43,323 nt of DNA from Lysobacterales bacterium (GCA_026988115.1 JALSLV010000093.1:1-43323), one strand, 5' to 3'; numbered from the stretch's first letter, positions 16,758 through 25,437 are shown. Notes: generated from the letters alone by a model not told the origin. Numbers and translations are program-made.

Positions 16758-19700
16758 GTGATTCTCCTGCTTGCATCATTTTAATTTTACCCTTTGAAAA
16801 CCAGGCAAATAAAACGGGTAGGACAAATAAAGTTAAAAAAGTAGCAGTGACCAATCCTCCAACTATAACCGTTGCCAATGGACGTTGGATTTCTGCTCCT
16901 ATGCCATCAGATAATATCATCGGTATTAATCCTAAAGCTGCCACAATGGCAGTCATTAGAACGGGTCTAAGTCGTGAAACTGCACCTTCATAGATATCTT
17001 TTGCTAATTTATCTTTGGTGTTTTCAATCCGTAGATTGATGGCTTCCACCATCACTACGCCATTTAATACGGCAACACCAAACAAGGTAATAAAGCCGAT
17101 GGAACTGGGAACAGATAAATATTGCCCTGAAATCCATAAAGAAAAGATTCCTCCAATCATGGCTAAGGGTAAATTGATGAGAATTAACACCGCTTGCCCA
17201 ACCGAACCAAAGGCAAAATACAGTAATAAAGCAATGAGTCCTATGGATAAAGGCACAACAATCGCTAGGCGTTTTTGAGCTCGTTGTTGGTTTTCAAATT
17301 GCCCACCAATATCGACGGTATATCCCGTAGGCAAATCCACTTGCCTGGCAATGGCAGCCCGAATGTCTTTAACCACCGAACCCATGTCTCGGTCTTGTAC
17401 GTTGGCTTGAATCACTACTCGGCGTTGGACATCATCACGACGCACTTGTGGAGGTCCGGATTCTATGCTTATTTTTGCGACATCACCTAAACGAACCCAT
17501 GCTCCAGTTGGTGATTGCAGGCGTAAATCTGCTATGGCGTATTGGTTTTGGCGGAAATTTTTCGCCAAACGCACATAGATATCGTAGCGTTCATTACCAT
17601 TGATGATTTGCCCTGCTCCACTGCCGCCAATACCATCTCGCACTACCGACATCAAGTCACCAACTGACAAGCCATAGCGTGATAACGCTCGACGATTGGG
17701 TTTGACCACCAATTGGGATTCGCCGGCAATTTGTTCCATGGCGACATCTCGTGCACCTGTGACACTTTGCACGGCTTTGACTATTTCTTGGCCTTTTTGG
17801 GCCAATACTTGTAAATCTGAGCCAAATAACTTCATGGCTAATTGGGCTTTGACGCCCGATAACAATTCATCAACACGAGTTGCAATGGGTTGAGAAAAAT
17901 TCAATAACAATCCTGGGATTTTTTCGAGTTTTTCTTCCATTAATAACTGCAAATCTTTGCGGTTGTTGGCACTTTTCCATTCACTTACAGGTTTGAGACC
18001 AATATAAACTTCAATATTGCTGACAGGCTCTGGGTCTCCACCGATTTCAGCACGCCCAATTCGACTCATGGCATAAGTCACTTCTGGAAACTCCATTAAC
18101 ATTTTTTCAAGTTTTGGGGCAATATCTAAAGCCGTGTCTAAACTGGCGGAGGGTGCTAAAGTTGCACGTAGGTTGATGGTGCCTTCTTCAAGTTCTGGTA
18201 CAAATTCTGTGCCCAAACGGGACAATAGAAACAAGGAGGAAACTAACAAAATAACAGCAAATGCCAAGACAATAATTTTAAGCTTCATGGCTTTGGCTAA
18301 AGTAAAGCGGTAGGCTTTTTCCAGTATTTTGACTATCGGGCTGGTTTTGGCTTTGACACCTTTTTGGAAAAAATAACTTGCCAATGCTGGCACAACAATC
18401 AATGAAACCAGTAAAGAGGCAGCCATTGCAATCATAATACTAACAGCCATGGGTTGAAAGAATTTGCCTTCCACACCTTCGAGTGAAAACAACGGAGCAA
18501 ACACCACCATAATAATCGTCACCGCATAGAAAACAGGCTTTGCCACTTCGCGTGCTGCCAACTGGATACGCAAAGCAACAGTCGTATTGTTGATTAATCC
18601 AGTGGATTCAATGTTGTCTTCATCAGCCATTTTGGCACGTTCTTTATCATGGTAACTATCTGGATGTGTGAGGTGTTTGAAAATGTTTTCCATCATCACC
18701 ACCGCACCATCAACCATCATGCCAATGGCAACCGCCAACCCTCCTAATGACATGAGGTTAGCCGATAAACCATTGTAGGACATGACGGTTAATGCCATGC
18801 CTACAGAAAGAGGAATTGAAATAAGTACCAATATTACCGAGCGAATATTCAATAAAAATAACACCAAAACAATAACAATAAAAATAAAAGCTTCAATTAA
18901 GGCTTTGGAAACCGTGCCGACCGCTTTTTCGATTAAATCGGCTTGGTCATAGATTTGTTCAAAGCTCACGCCTTTGGGTAAGGCTTGTTGAATCAGTGGA
19001 ATGCGGTCTTTAATGCCATCAATAGTGACCTTAGTATTTGCACCCATGCGTTTTAAAATAATCCCAGTTACCACTTCACCCACATAGCGAGAACCATTGT
19101 TTTCTGTGCGTTCAGTCATAGTTACCGCCCCTTGACGTATTTCACTACCGAACTCTACTTGAGCGACATCAGCTACAGTAACAACCGTTCCATCAATGGA
19201 CTTTAAAGGGATTTGTCGCAATTGTGCCAAGCCTTCCTCGCCATTACTTAACCAACCCACACCTCGAATAACCAATTGTTCTTGTCCACGGTTCATATAC
19301 CAGCCACCTGCATTGGAATTATTGTCTTCTAAGGCATCAATAACATCGCTTTGAGTCAATTGATATGCCAATAGACGAGATGGGTTAAGATTAACTTGGT
19401 ATTGTTTAACTTGCCCTCCAAAAGATAGAACATCAGTTATACCATCAACAGGCATTAGGATAAGCTTAACAACCCAATCATTGAGTGATCGCAGTGCCAT
19501 AATATCCATACCAGAATCTTTGTCCGCTTTTAAATAATATTGATACACTTGTCCTAAACCAGAAGTGTTCGGACCAATTTCAGGTGTGCCAACACTGCTG
19601 GGAATCAATTCTTTAGCTGATTGCAGGCGTTCAAACACCAATTGGCGGGCAAAATAAATATCTGTGCCTTCCTTAAAAACCACAGTTATACCTGATAATC

Positions 19701-19965
19701 CAGTCTTAGAGATAGAACGAACTTCCTCGACATCGGGTAGGGCATACATGACCGCTTCAATCGGGAAGGTAATGAGTTGTTCAACTTCTTCACTGGCAAG
19801 CCCAGGAGCTTCGGTATTGATAGAAACTTGAATATTGGTGACATCAGGAAAAGCATCGAGATTTAATCGAGGAATATACAAAGTTGCCGCCGCAATCATG
19901 CCGATTAGAGCCAATACCACCAGCAGTCGGTTTTTTACCGACCAATCTATTAATTTGTTTAACAT
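16750..19965 (-). CDS. czcA: Heavy-metal efflux RND pump, CzcA/CusA family
   Basis: The 1071-residue inner-membrane proton antiporter of a tripartite efflux complex. The RND layout is clear: one N-terminal helix, a large periplasmic loop starting RLNLDAFPDVTNIQVSI, helices 2-6 at about 340-560, a second loop, and helices 8-12 at the end. The fourth helix reads AIGMMVDGAVVMMEN (about 412-426). The Asp and Glu of the proton relay are kept, but the DFG of classical CzcA is replaced by AIG, so the substrate cannot be fixed from this motif. Linkage to a P1B-4 ATPase suggests divalent cobalt, zinc or cadmium. It lies 11 bp after czcB. Confidence 0.93.
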   Translation of the reverse strand: MLNKLIDWSVKNRLLVVLALIGMIAAATLYIPRLNLDAFPDVTNIQVSINTEAPGLASEEVEQLITFPIEAVMYALPDVEEVRSISKTGLSGITVVFKEGTDIYFARQLVFERLQSAKELIPSSVGTPEIGPNTSGLGQVYQYYLKADKDSGMDIMALRSLNDWVVKLILMPVDGITDVLSFGGQVKQYQVNLNPSRLLAYQLTQSDVIDALEDNNSNAGGWYMNRGQEQLVIRGVGWLSNGEEGLAQLRQIPLKSIDGTVVTVADVAQVEFGSEIRQGAVTMTERTENNGSRYVGEVVTGIILKRMGANTKVTIDGIKDRIPLIQQALPKGVSFEQIYDQADLIEKAVGTVSKALIEAFIFIVIVLVLFLLNIRSVILVLISIPLSVGMALTVMSYNGLSANLMSLGGLAVAIGMMVDGAVVMMENIFKHLTHPDSYHDKERAKMADEDNIESTGLINNTTVALRIQLAAREVAKPVFYAVTIIMVVFAPLFSLEGVEGKFFQPMAVSIMIAMAASLLVSLIVVPALASYFFQKGVKAKTSPIVKILEKAYRFTLAKAMKLKIIVLAFAVILLVSSLFLLSRLGTEFVPELEEGTINLRATLAPSASLDTALDIAPKLEKMLMEFPEVTYAMSRIGRAEIGGDPEPVSNIEVYIGLKPVSEWKSANNRKDLQLLMEEKLEKIPGLLLNFSQPIATRVDELLSGVKAQLAMKLFGSDLQVLAQKGQEIVKAVQSVTGARDVAMEQIAGESQLVVKPNRRALSRYGLSVGDLMSVVRDGIGGSGAGQIINGNERYDIYVRLAKNFRQNQYAIADLRLQSPTGAWVRLGDVAKISIESGPPQVRRDDVQRRVVIQANVQDRDMGSVVKDIRAAIARQVDLPTGYTVDIGGQFENQQRAQKRLAIVVPLSIGLIALLLYFAFGSVGQAVLILINLPLAMIGGIFSLWISGQYLSVPSSIGFITLFGVAVLNGVVMVEAINLRIENTKDKLAKDIYEGAVSRLRPVLMTAIVAALGLIPMILSDGIGAEIQRPLATVIVGGLVTATFLTLFVLPVLFAWFSKGKIKMMQAGESHE

Positions 19966-19976
19966 GCTGATTTCTC

Positions 19977-21128
19977 CTAGTGCCCATGCGGATCAAATCC
20001 GCCTTTGGCAATTTCTGAGGCAACGAAGAAAGCACCAGTTGTCACAACTTTTGTGCCTGTCTTTAAACCAGATATTTCACGGTTTTCTCCCAAAACACGT
20101 CCCAATTCTACTTCTACTGCCGCAAATTGGTTGTGTTCAGATTCTACAAAAACAACCCAGTCTCCATCGGCACTTCGCATCAGTGCATTTTCAGGAACTG
20201 CTGTAACTGCTTTTTTGGTTTTCATAGAAAAGTAAACATCGGCAAATTCGCCAGGATGTAAGCTATCATTTGGATTATCTATGAGCAAACGAATCACCCG
20301 TGTACGGGTTTTTTCATCGATGGTATGGGCTTCTTGAGAGACAGTGGCAGAATAATAATTTCCACCTACTTTAACTTGAGCTAATGTTCCTACGGGCAAA
20401 TTCAATTGTATTGATGCTTGAATTCTTGCCTCAACCCACAATTGCGACTCATCACTAAGTAACATCAAAGCATGTCCTGCCTCAACACGTTGACCTTGTT
20501 GAAAGTCATCAGTCAAAATTGCGCCACCGATTTGAGCCGTTAAAGTGTATTCTCCAAGCGCTGCAGATTTTTGTTTAATTGCTTGGGATGAAAGACCAAA
20601 GGATAATAAGCGAGCCTGAGACAATTCAAAGTTGTTTTGTGCCTTTATGAAACGGCTGGCACCTACTGCCTGACGACCCAATTGTTTGACACGATTCCAT
20701 TCTGCTAAATTCACTTTTAATGTAGCTTGAGCTTCGGCTACGGACTCACTAAATAGAGTCACTAATTTTTCGCCTTTTTTGACATGATCACCCAAGGCTT
20801 TGTGTCGTTTCATGACCACTGAATCAACACGAGGCGAAACCAAATAACTGGTGTAGCCATTGGCTTGAATTTCACCAGGGGCATAAATGCTGTAATTGAA
20901 ATTTCGAGCTTGTAATGTTTCTACTTTAATATTAACTAAATCTTGTTGTTGTTGGCTTAAAGTAACACCTGTGCTTTCTTCATGTTCATCGCCATGTTCA
21001 TCATTATCAGCGTGTTCATCATGGGTTTCTGTTTGTTGATTGTGGCCTTGTTCTGCATATGCAATACTAGGAACTGTTGCACTCATTATAAATACAGTGA
21101 TGAGTGGTATTATTAATAATTTATTCAT
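19977..21128 (-). CDS. czcB: RND efflux periplasmic adaptor, CzcB family, His-rich
   Basis: The 383-residue membrane fusion protein joins CzcA to the outer-membrane channel. A signal peptide (1-25, cleavage after AYA) is followed by a His/Asp/Glu-rich segment (about 26-52, HDEHADNDEHGDEHEE) that probably captures metal in the periplasm. Next come the lipoyl/barrel-sandwich half (..YSIYAPGEIQANGY..), the alpha-helical hairpin (about 120-180), the second lipoyl half and a beta-barrel (..GEFADVYFSM.., AVPENALM). The C-terminal DPHGH adds another His pair. The start overlaps the czcC stop (ATGA), indicating translational coupling. Confidence 0.92.
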   Translation of the reverse strand: MNKLLIIPLITVFIMSATVPSIAYAEQGHNQQTETHDEHADNDEHGDEHEESTGVTLSQQQQDLVNIKVETLQARNFNYSIYAPGEIQANGYTSYLVSPRVDSVVMKRHKALGDHVKKGEKLVTLFSESVAEAQATLKVNLAEWNRVKQLGRQAVGASRFIKAQNNFELSQARLLSFGLSSQAIKQKSAALGEYTLTAQIGGAILTDDFQQGQRVEAGHALMLLSDESQLWVEARIQASIQLNLPVGTLAQVKVGGNYYSATVSQEAHTIDEKTRTRVIRLLIDNPNDSLHPGEFADVYFSMKTKKAVTAVPENALMRSADGDWVVFVESEHNQFAAVEVELGRVLGENREISGLKTGTKVVTTGAFFVASEIAKGGFDPHGH

Positions 21129-22363
21129 TTCATTGTCTCTGTTGTCTGGGCTTGTGTTGTATCTAATTGTGCTGTATCGAGCAATAGTTGTATCAAAGCG
21201 GATTGATACTCTTGCTCTAGTTCGATACCAGCTATTAGGCCAGCAGTTCTTTGTTGTAAAGTTAATAAGTATTCGGTCGTACTAATATCGCCAATACTCC
21301 ATTGTTTTTGTAATAGATTTTCACTGTTTTTATCTCTTCCCTGCATGAGGTTTTGCCATTTTTGAAACCTTCTTTTGTACTCTTTTACTGCCGCTTGTGA
21401 CGCTTTAATTGCAAATAATTGTTTTCTTCTAACTGCGTGATAATTTGCCTCAGATGCCATTGCTTGTTGGTCTGCTGCTTTATACAGCAGACTAAAGTTG
21501 TTGCGCACATATAAAGGGATGGATAAAGACAGTGATAACACATCATCTCTACCGAGTTTTCCTGCGCCTAAACCGATTGTAGGGTCGGGTTTTTTCCTCT
21601 TTAGGGCTATTTCAGCAGCAAAAACTGATATTTCCCATTGAGCTTTAGCGGCTTGTACGGCAGGGTGATCATCGACCAGTTCTTCTGCTGTTTTATCAAT
21701 GACATGACTCCATTGAGATTGAGAAAGTGTGATTTTACGTTTATTCCAGTCAGGTAATAATTCACCAAGTGATGCTTCAATACGCCGAAGTTGTGCTTGA
21801 ACTCTTGCCGATTGACCAAAGCGTTGAGAGAGGCTTAAATAAGCCAGCTCCGCATCGAGCTGCCCCAAGTCCCCACTTTTTGTGCGCTTTTTAACAATTT
21901 CCAACAAGTTTTCTAATTGGTTTTCTTGTTGAGTAACGAGTTGTGATTGATTTTTTATAGCCTGCCAATTGATTAGTGCATTTAATGCTTCTGCCATTTT
22001 CGTCTGCAAGACGAAGGCATAATTTTTTTGAGCAGAAATTCTGGCAAATACAGCTTGTTGTTTTCGTGAACCACGTTTATTGCTCCAGTCAATGGTTTGA
22101 TTGATACCCAAAGTGTAAGTTCTATCAGGTCCCTCGTTACCGAAATCAGTTGAAAGTTCTGGATTATAAGTGGCTTTTTCTAAGCTGTCAGCTTGATAAA
22201 GATTGGCTTTCATTGATTGTCTTGCTGCCAATACTTGTGGATGTTTGACTATTTGTTGTTTTAACCATAAAAAATCTGGTTGTGATTCTTCTATAGCTGA
22301 AACAGATATGGCAACAACAATTAAGCTTGTTGCTACCAAATATCTTGATATACATTTATACAT
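21125..22363 (-). CDS. czcC: Outer-membrane efflux channel, CzcC/TolC family
   Basis: The 412-residue TolC-fold protein has a signal peptide (about 1-22) and two outer membrane efflux protein repeats rich in long amphipathic helices. Features such as NPELSTDFGNEGPDRTYTLG and LGRDDVLSLSLSIPLYVRNN are typical of the CzcC branch. It would form the trimeric outer-membrane duct for CzcBA. The start has a modest AGGAAA ribosome-binding site. A 113-bp intercistronic region with two inverted repeats separates it from the small czcI-like gene, so it may be controlled separately from its upstream neighbour. Confidence 0.9.
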   Translation of the reverse strand: MYKCISRYLVATSLIVVAISVSAIEESQPDFLWLKQQIVKHPQVLAARQSMKANLYQADSLEKATYNPELSTDFGNEGPDRTYTLGINQTIDWSNKRGSRKQQAVFARISAQKNYAFVLQTKMAEALNALINWQAIKNQSQLVTQQENQLENLLEIVKKRTKSGDLGQLDAELAYLSLSQRFGQSARVQAQLRRIEASLGELLPDWNKRKITLSQSQWSHVIDKTAEELVDDHPAVQAAKAQWEISVFAAEIALKRKKPDPTIGLGAGKLGRDDVLSLSLSIPLYVRNNFSLLYKAADQQAMASEANYHAVRRKQLFAIKASQAAVKEYKRRFQKWQNLMQGRDKNSENLLQKQWSIGDISTTEYLLTLQQRTAGLIAGIELEQEYQSALIQLLLDTAQLDTTQAQTTETMK

Positions 22364-22397
22364 TTTATTTCCTATTATTTATTTAATATACACGTTT

Positions 22398-22468
22398 AAA
22401 CACACGAGGTGTTTAGTATTGTTTATGTGCGAAAAACACTTAGCTTAGTTGATAAACTTAAAGTGTTT
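22398..22468 (-). promoter_or_regulatory. Two intercistronic stem-loops between czcI-like gene and czcC (possible attenuator)
   Basis: Read on the minus strand, AAACACTT (22461-22468) pairs with AAGTGTTT (22434-22441) and is followed by more T, like a weak terminator. Downstream, AAACAC (22409-22414) pairs with GTGTTT (22398-22403) around a 5-base loop. The shared AACAC/GTGTT motif would allow the two hairpins to exchange partners. Location and shape suggest attenuation or mRNA processing ahead of czcCBA; function is inferred only. Confidence 0.35.
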
Positions 22469-22476
22469 GGGGTAAA

Positions 22477-22821
22477 TTAAATAATTGGAGGGCGTAAATC
22501 TGGAGTTATTGTGCGATTCTTAAAGCGGTTTGAGTAGGTGTTAAGTAAATTTGAATTGTATATAAGTGACTTTATACTCATTAAATCATTGAGACTAATA
22601 AATGTTATTGAGTGTGAAGCACAAAAATGATGACAAGAATGATTAACTTCAGTCGTTGTGGATTGATGAGATTTGAGTTCATTACCTGAAAGCGTATTTT
22701 CGGTCACCAAAGTCTGAATATGTTCTTCTTCACTGTGATGGGGTTGGTAAAAATTTGCCATAGCAATTGTTGATTGCAAAGCAAATAAAACCAATAAGAA
22801 GTGAAGAGAGTTATATTTCAT
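22477..22821 (-). CDS. Small exported protein at head of czc operon (CzcI-like)
   Basis: The 114-residue protein has a signal peptide (about 1-22, cleavage after AMA). The mature part is polar and His-rich (QPHHSEEEH, NHSCHHFCASH) with two cysteines in the HSCHHFC cluster. It ends in TPDLRPPII. Small periplasmic proteins with a His/Cys patch and a terminal RPP motif are often found directly upstream of czcCBA; the best known is CzcI of Cupriavidus. I assign it to that loose group by architecture and position, not by confident homology. MITE copy 1 ends 15 bp upstream of its ATG and offers a TATAAT aimed at the gene. No clear Shine-Dalgarno is present. Confidence 0.6.
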   Translation of the reverse strand: MKYNSLHFLLVLFALQSTIAMANFYQPHHSEEEHIQTLVTENTLSGNELKSHQSTTTEVNHSCHHFCASHSITFISLNDLMSIKSLIYNSNLLNTYSNRFKNRTITPDLRPPII

Positions 22822-22831
22822 AAGTGAAGTA

Positions 22832-22836
22832 TATTA
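22832..22836. repeat. Target-site duplication, left of MITE copy 1
   Basis: TATTA here is repeated exactly at 22996-23000 on the other side of the 159-bp element. Confidence 0.8.
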
Positions 22837-22995
22837 GAAACCTTTGCATAATTATAGTGACGAGTAAAAAATGATTAAATTCACCAGCTTTTCGCTAAAA
22901 ATCTCGCCAATAACTGGTTATTACCTTCAATTTTTAACTCAATCTGGCAAATTTTCTCTATTTTTTCTTTCGCCATATAGTTATGCAAAGGTCTC
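22837..22995. mobile_element. MITE-like element, copy 1 (159 bp)
   Basis: The element has 20-bp terminal inverted repeats: GAAACCTTTGCATAATTATA at the left, and GAGACCTTTGCATAACTATA as the reverse complement of the right end. A central palindrome AATAAC-TG-GTTATT lies at 22909-22922, and there is no coding capacity. It is identical to copy 2 at 34034-34192 except for base 3 (A here, G there). Flanking TATTA duplications prove insertion. On the minus strand TATAAT (22851-22856), with a weak TTTAAT -35 at 17-bp spacing (22874-22879), points out of the left end towards the czcI-like gene. An IS with matching ends would be needed to mobilise it; none is inside the window. Confidence 0.9.
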
Positions 22996-23000
22996 TATTA
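22996..23000. repeat. Target-site duplication, right of MITE copy 1
   Basis: TATTA, the exact duplicate of 22832-22836. Confidence 0.8.
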
Positions 23001-23042
23001 ATAATTTATATCGGAATAGACAAGTAGTTTCAATTAAAGTTT

Positions 23043-23070
23043 AAAAAAAAGCCCTCAATTTGAGGGCTTT
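23043..23070 (-). terminator. Intrinsic terminator of ibpA
   Basis: On the minus strand AAAGCCCTCA (23061-23070) pairs with TGAGGGCTTT (23048-23057) around a 3-base loop. A run of eight T (23043-23050) overlaps the stem end. It lies about 30 bp past the ibpA stop. Confidence 0.85.
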
Positions 23071-23098
23071 AAATAAGTAGATGATTTGAAATTAACGA

Positions 23099-23596
23099 TT
23101 AAGCAACATTATCCTTAACAATTTCTGGTTTTGTTTTTTCTTCTGTTGCTTCTTCTTTAGAAGTTTCTAAAGCTTGGTTGTTGTTATTAATTTCAATTTT
23201 TCGAGGTTTCATGGCTTCAGGAATTTCTTTCATTAACTGAATATGAAGTAAGCCGTTTTCCATGTTTGCTGACGTCACTTTGACATGGTCAGCTAATTGG
23301 AATTTACGCTCAAATGAGCGTGTAGCAATACCACGGTGAAGGTATTTGCGTTCAACCTCATTTTCGGTTTTTCCTCGAACAATAAGTATGTTTTGTTCGC
23401 TGGTTATGTCTAAATCATCTTGTGTAAAACCTGCTAAGGCAAGAGTGATTTGGTATTTGTTTTCATCCAGTGTTTCGATGTTATAAGGAGGGTAAGACGC
23501 ATTGTTTTGGTCTATCCTATGTGCTTGGTTCATCATTTGAGCCATGCGATCGAATCCAACTGATGTGCGGAATAAAGGGGTTAAATCTAAGTTCAT
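23099..23596 (-). CDS. ibpA: Small heat shock protein, IbpA/Hsp20 family
   Basis: The 165-residue ATP-independent chaperone holds unfolding proteins in a refoldable state. The N-terminus (DLTPLFRTSVGFDRM) and the YPPYNIETLDENKYQITLAL stretch match E. coli IbpA closely. The alpha-crystallin domain covers about 38-135, with ..RGIATRSFERKFQLAD... It is followed by the oligomerisation motif IEI in PRKIEIN. An extra acidic/Lys-rich tail of about 25 residues (EEATEEKTKPEI) extends beyond E. coli IbpA. It is preceded by a sigma-32-type promoter and a structured leader, and has a strong AGGAG ribosome-binding site. Confidence 0.95.
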   Translation of the reverse strand: MNLDLTPLFRTSVGFDRMAQMMNQAHRIDQNNASYPPYNIETLDENKYQITLALAGFTQDDLDITSEQNILIVRGKTENEVERKYLHRGIATRSFERKFQLADHVKVTSANMENGLLHIQLMKEIPEAMKPRKIEINNNNQALETSKEEATEEKTKPEIVKDNVA

Positions 23597-23693
23597 AATA
23601 TTCTCCTATTGTTTAAGCAATATTTGTGTGCTTACCTCATTAGTGAGCCTAAGCGTTTAAAATTTTCTTTATCAAACCCTTTCGGCATTTGAC
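23597..23693 (-). promoter_or_regulatory. ibpA 5' leader, probable ROSE-like RNA thermometer
   Basis: The leader of about 97 bases can form several hairpins, for example CTCA-CTAA-TGAG around 23638-23649. Just before the start, TTGCT (minus strand, 23616-23620) sits about eight bases 5' of AGGAG (23603-23607). TTGCT is the anti-Shine-Dalgarno signature of ROSE elements, and the flanking ATT/AAT bases would extend the pairing that hides the ribosome site at low temperature. Known ibpA leaders in gammaproteobacteria carry such elements. The fold was judged by eye. Confidence 0.5.
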
Positions 23694-23699
23694 AACAGT

Positions 23700-23728
23700 A
23701 ATATAGGAACAGGTCATTATATTTCAAG
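23700..23728 (-). promoter_or_regulatory. Sigma-32 (RpoH) heat-shock promoter of ibpA
   Basis: On the minus strand a perfect -35 CTTGAAA (23722-23728) is followed by a 14-bp spacer and -10 CCTATATT (23700-23707), close to the CCCCATnT consensus. Transcription would begin near 23693. The -35 lies eight bases beyond the stop of the upstream amidohydrolase gene. Confidence 0.75.
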
Positions 23729-23735
23729 AGATTAT

Positions 23736-25385
23736 TTAATTTTTTTCAAAAACTTTTTTACCGTTAATCCATGTTTGTAAGACTTTTGTTTTCCAAATAT
23801 CTTGTGGGTTGATTGCAAATATATCTTGGTCAACAATAATAAAATCAGCCAGTTTTCCTGGCTCTAAACTGCCCAGTTCCCTATCACGGCGATTGGCATA
23901 GGCGGCATTAATGGTAAATGAGGCAAGGGCTTGTTCTAAAGTCATTTTTTCAGATGGAATCCAACCGCCTTTGGGTTGGTTGTTTCTGTCTTGACGCGTT
24001 ACCGCTGCATGCAAGCCAAAAAATGGATTGGGTAATTCAACAGGGAAATCAGAACCAGCAGCAATGACCACGCCGTCTTTAATCAATGTTTGCCAAGCAT
24101 AAGCGCCTTTTAGTCGCTCTTTGCCAATTCTGTCTTCTGCCATGTTTTTATCCGAAGTGGCATGGGTTGGTTGCATCGATGCGATTATATTGTTTTCTTT
24201 GAATAAATGAATGTCATCAAGGCTGATAACTTGTGCATGTTCGTCACGGTTCCGATTCTTTTGAGTCTGTGCTCGTTTATCAACCATAATGTTTAACGCC
24301 ATGTGATTGGCAGCATCACCTATGGAGTGAATAGCTGTTTGCCAACCGTCTTTGGCATTAGCATAAACTGTTTTTTTAATAAAATCTTCACTTTGTACAA
24401 TTAATCCTGTTGAGTCACTTCTGTCACTATAGGGTTTGAGCATGGCAGCACCGCGTGAACCAAGTGCTCCATCAAAAATATACTTGATGGCATGAATTTG
24501 TAAAAACCCATTTTTATCATGAACGGGTTTTTTGAGCATTTTATTTAAATTTTTATCCCAAGAAGCCACCATTGCATTTATACGAATGGGCATGAGTTTG
24601 TTTTTGGCTAGTAACTTGTATGCGTTATAGGTTTGGTATTCAATTCCTGCATCATCAATTGAAGTTAACCCTAATGAAGCGAGGTATTTTAGTCCACCAA
24701 GCATGGTATCAATGGTATCAAATGCACTTTCTTGAGGAATTTCTTTTTGGATTAAATCCATAGCATTATCTACAAAAACACCTGTTTGAACACCATTTTT
24801 GTCAAGGATAATTTCACCACCTTCGACCTCTTTTTCTATGCTTGTTGTTCCCGCAAGTTGCATGGCAATGGAGTTTGCCCAGCCAGCATGACCATCCACA
24901 CGTCTGAGCCAAATTGGACGGTCAATTCCGAGTTTGTCAAGGTCTTGTTTGGTTGGAAACTGCTTGCCATTCCACAATACTTGGTTCCAACCTCGTCCGA
25001 GTATCCATTCTTGTTCTGGATGGGTTTCAGCATAAAATTTAATTTTTTCCAAAGATTCTTCTAAGCTTGTTACGCCAGCGAGATCCACTTGATTTTGTAA
25101 GCGAGAAAAACCCATTATGTGAGCATGAGCATCGTGTAAACCCGGTAATATGGCTTTGCCTTTGCCATCAATTGTTTTGGCGTTTTTGTAGTTTTTAATC
25201 AAAGTTGGGCCATCACCGATAGCCACTATTTTATTGTCCTGGAAAGCTATGGCACTAAAAGTTGTTCTCGTTCCCTGATTGATGGTGTTGCCTTTAATGT
25301 TATGTATTAGCGTTACTTTTGAAAATACAGGTAAACTAAGAAGAAGGATAAATAGAATTGTTATGGATTTTGTTTTCATTTTCAC
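23736..25385 (-). CDS. Exported amidohydrolase, YtcJ-like (Amidohydro_3)
   Basis: The 549-residue protein has a signal peptide (about 1-22) and a metal-dependent hydrolase fold of the YtcJ/Amidohydro_3 family. N-terminal beta sandwich strands lead to the metal motif ILPGLHDAHAHIMG (about 77-90). Later metal or catalytic positions include ..RRVDGHAGW.., GDAANHMALN, the HAQVI histidine and AAGSDFPVELPNPF (Asp). The C-terminal GSLEPGKLADFIIVDQD closes the sandwich. Substrates of this family are poorly known (N-substituted amides, formamides). The signal peptide places it in the periplasm. It lies just upstream of ibpA but the latter has its own promoter. Confidence 0.88.
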   Translation of the reverse strand: MKMKTKSITILFILLLSLPVFSKVTLIHNIKGNTINQGTRTTFSAIAFQDNKIVAIGDGPTLIKNYKNAKTIDGKGKAILPGLHDAHAHIMGFSRLQNQVDLAGVTSLEESLEKIKFYAETHPEQEWILGRGWNQVLWNGKQFPTKQDLDKLGIDRPIWLRRVDGHAGWANSIAMQLAGTTSIEKEVEGGEIILDKNGVQTGVFVDNAMDLIQKEIPQESAFDTIDTMLGGLKYLASLGLTSIDDAGIEYQTYNAYKLLAKNKLMPIRINAMVASWDKNLNKMLKKPVHDKNGFLQIHAIKYIFDGALGSRGAAMLKPYSDRSDSTGLIVQSEDFIKKTVYANAKDGWQTAIHSIGDAANHMALNIMVDKRAQTQKNRNRDEHAQVISLDDIHLFKENNIIASMQPTHATSDKNMAEDRIGKERLKGAYAWQTLIKDGVVIAAGSDFPVELPNPFFGLHAAVTRQDRNNQPKGGWIPSEKMTLEQALASFTINAAYANRRDRELGSLEPGKLADFIIVDQDIFAINPQDIWKTKVLQTWINGKKVFEKN

Positions 25386-25437
25386 TATAATCTACACACA
25401 AATTTAAAAGCTAATTGTAGCTTAAAACAGAGGCGTT

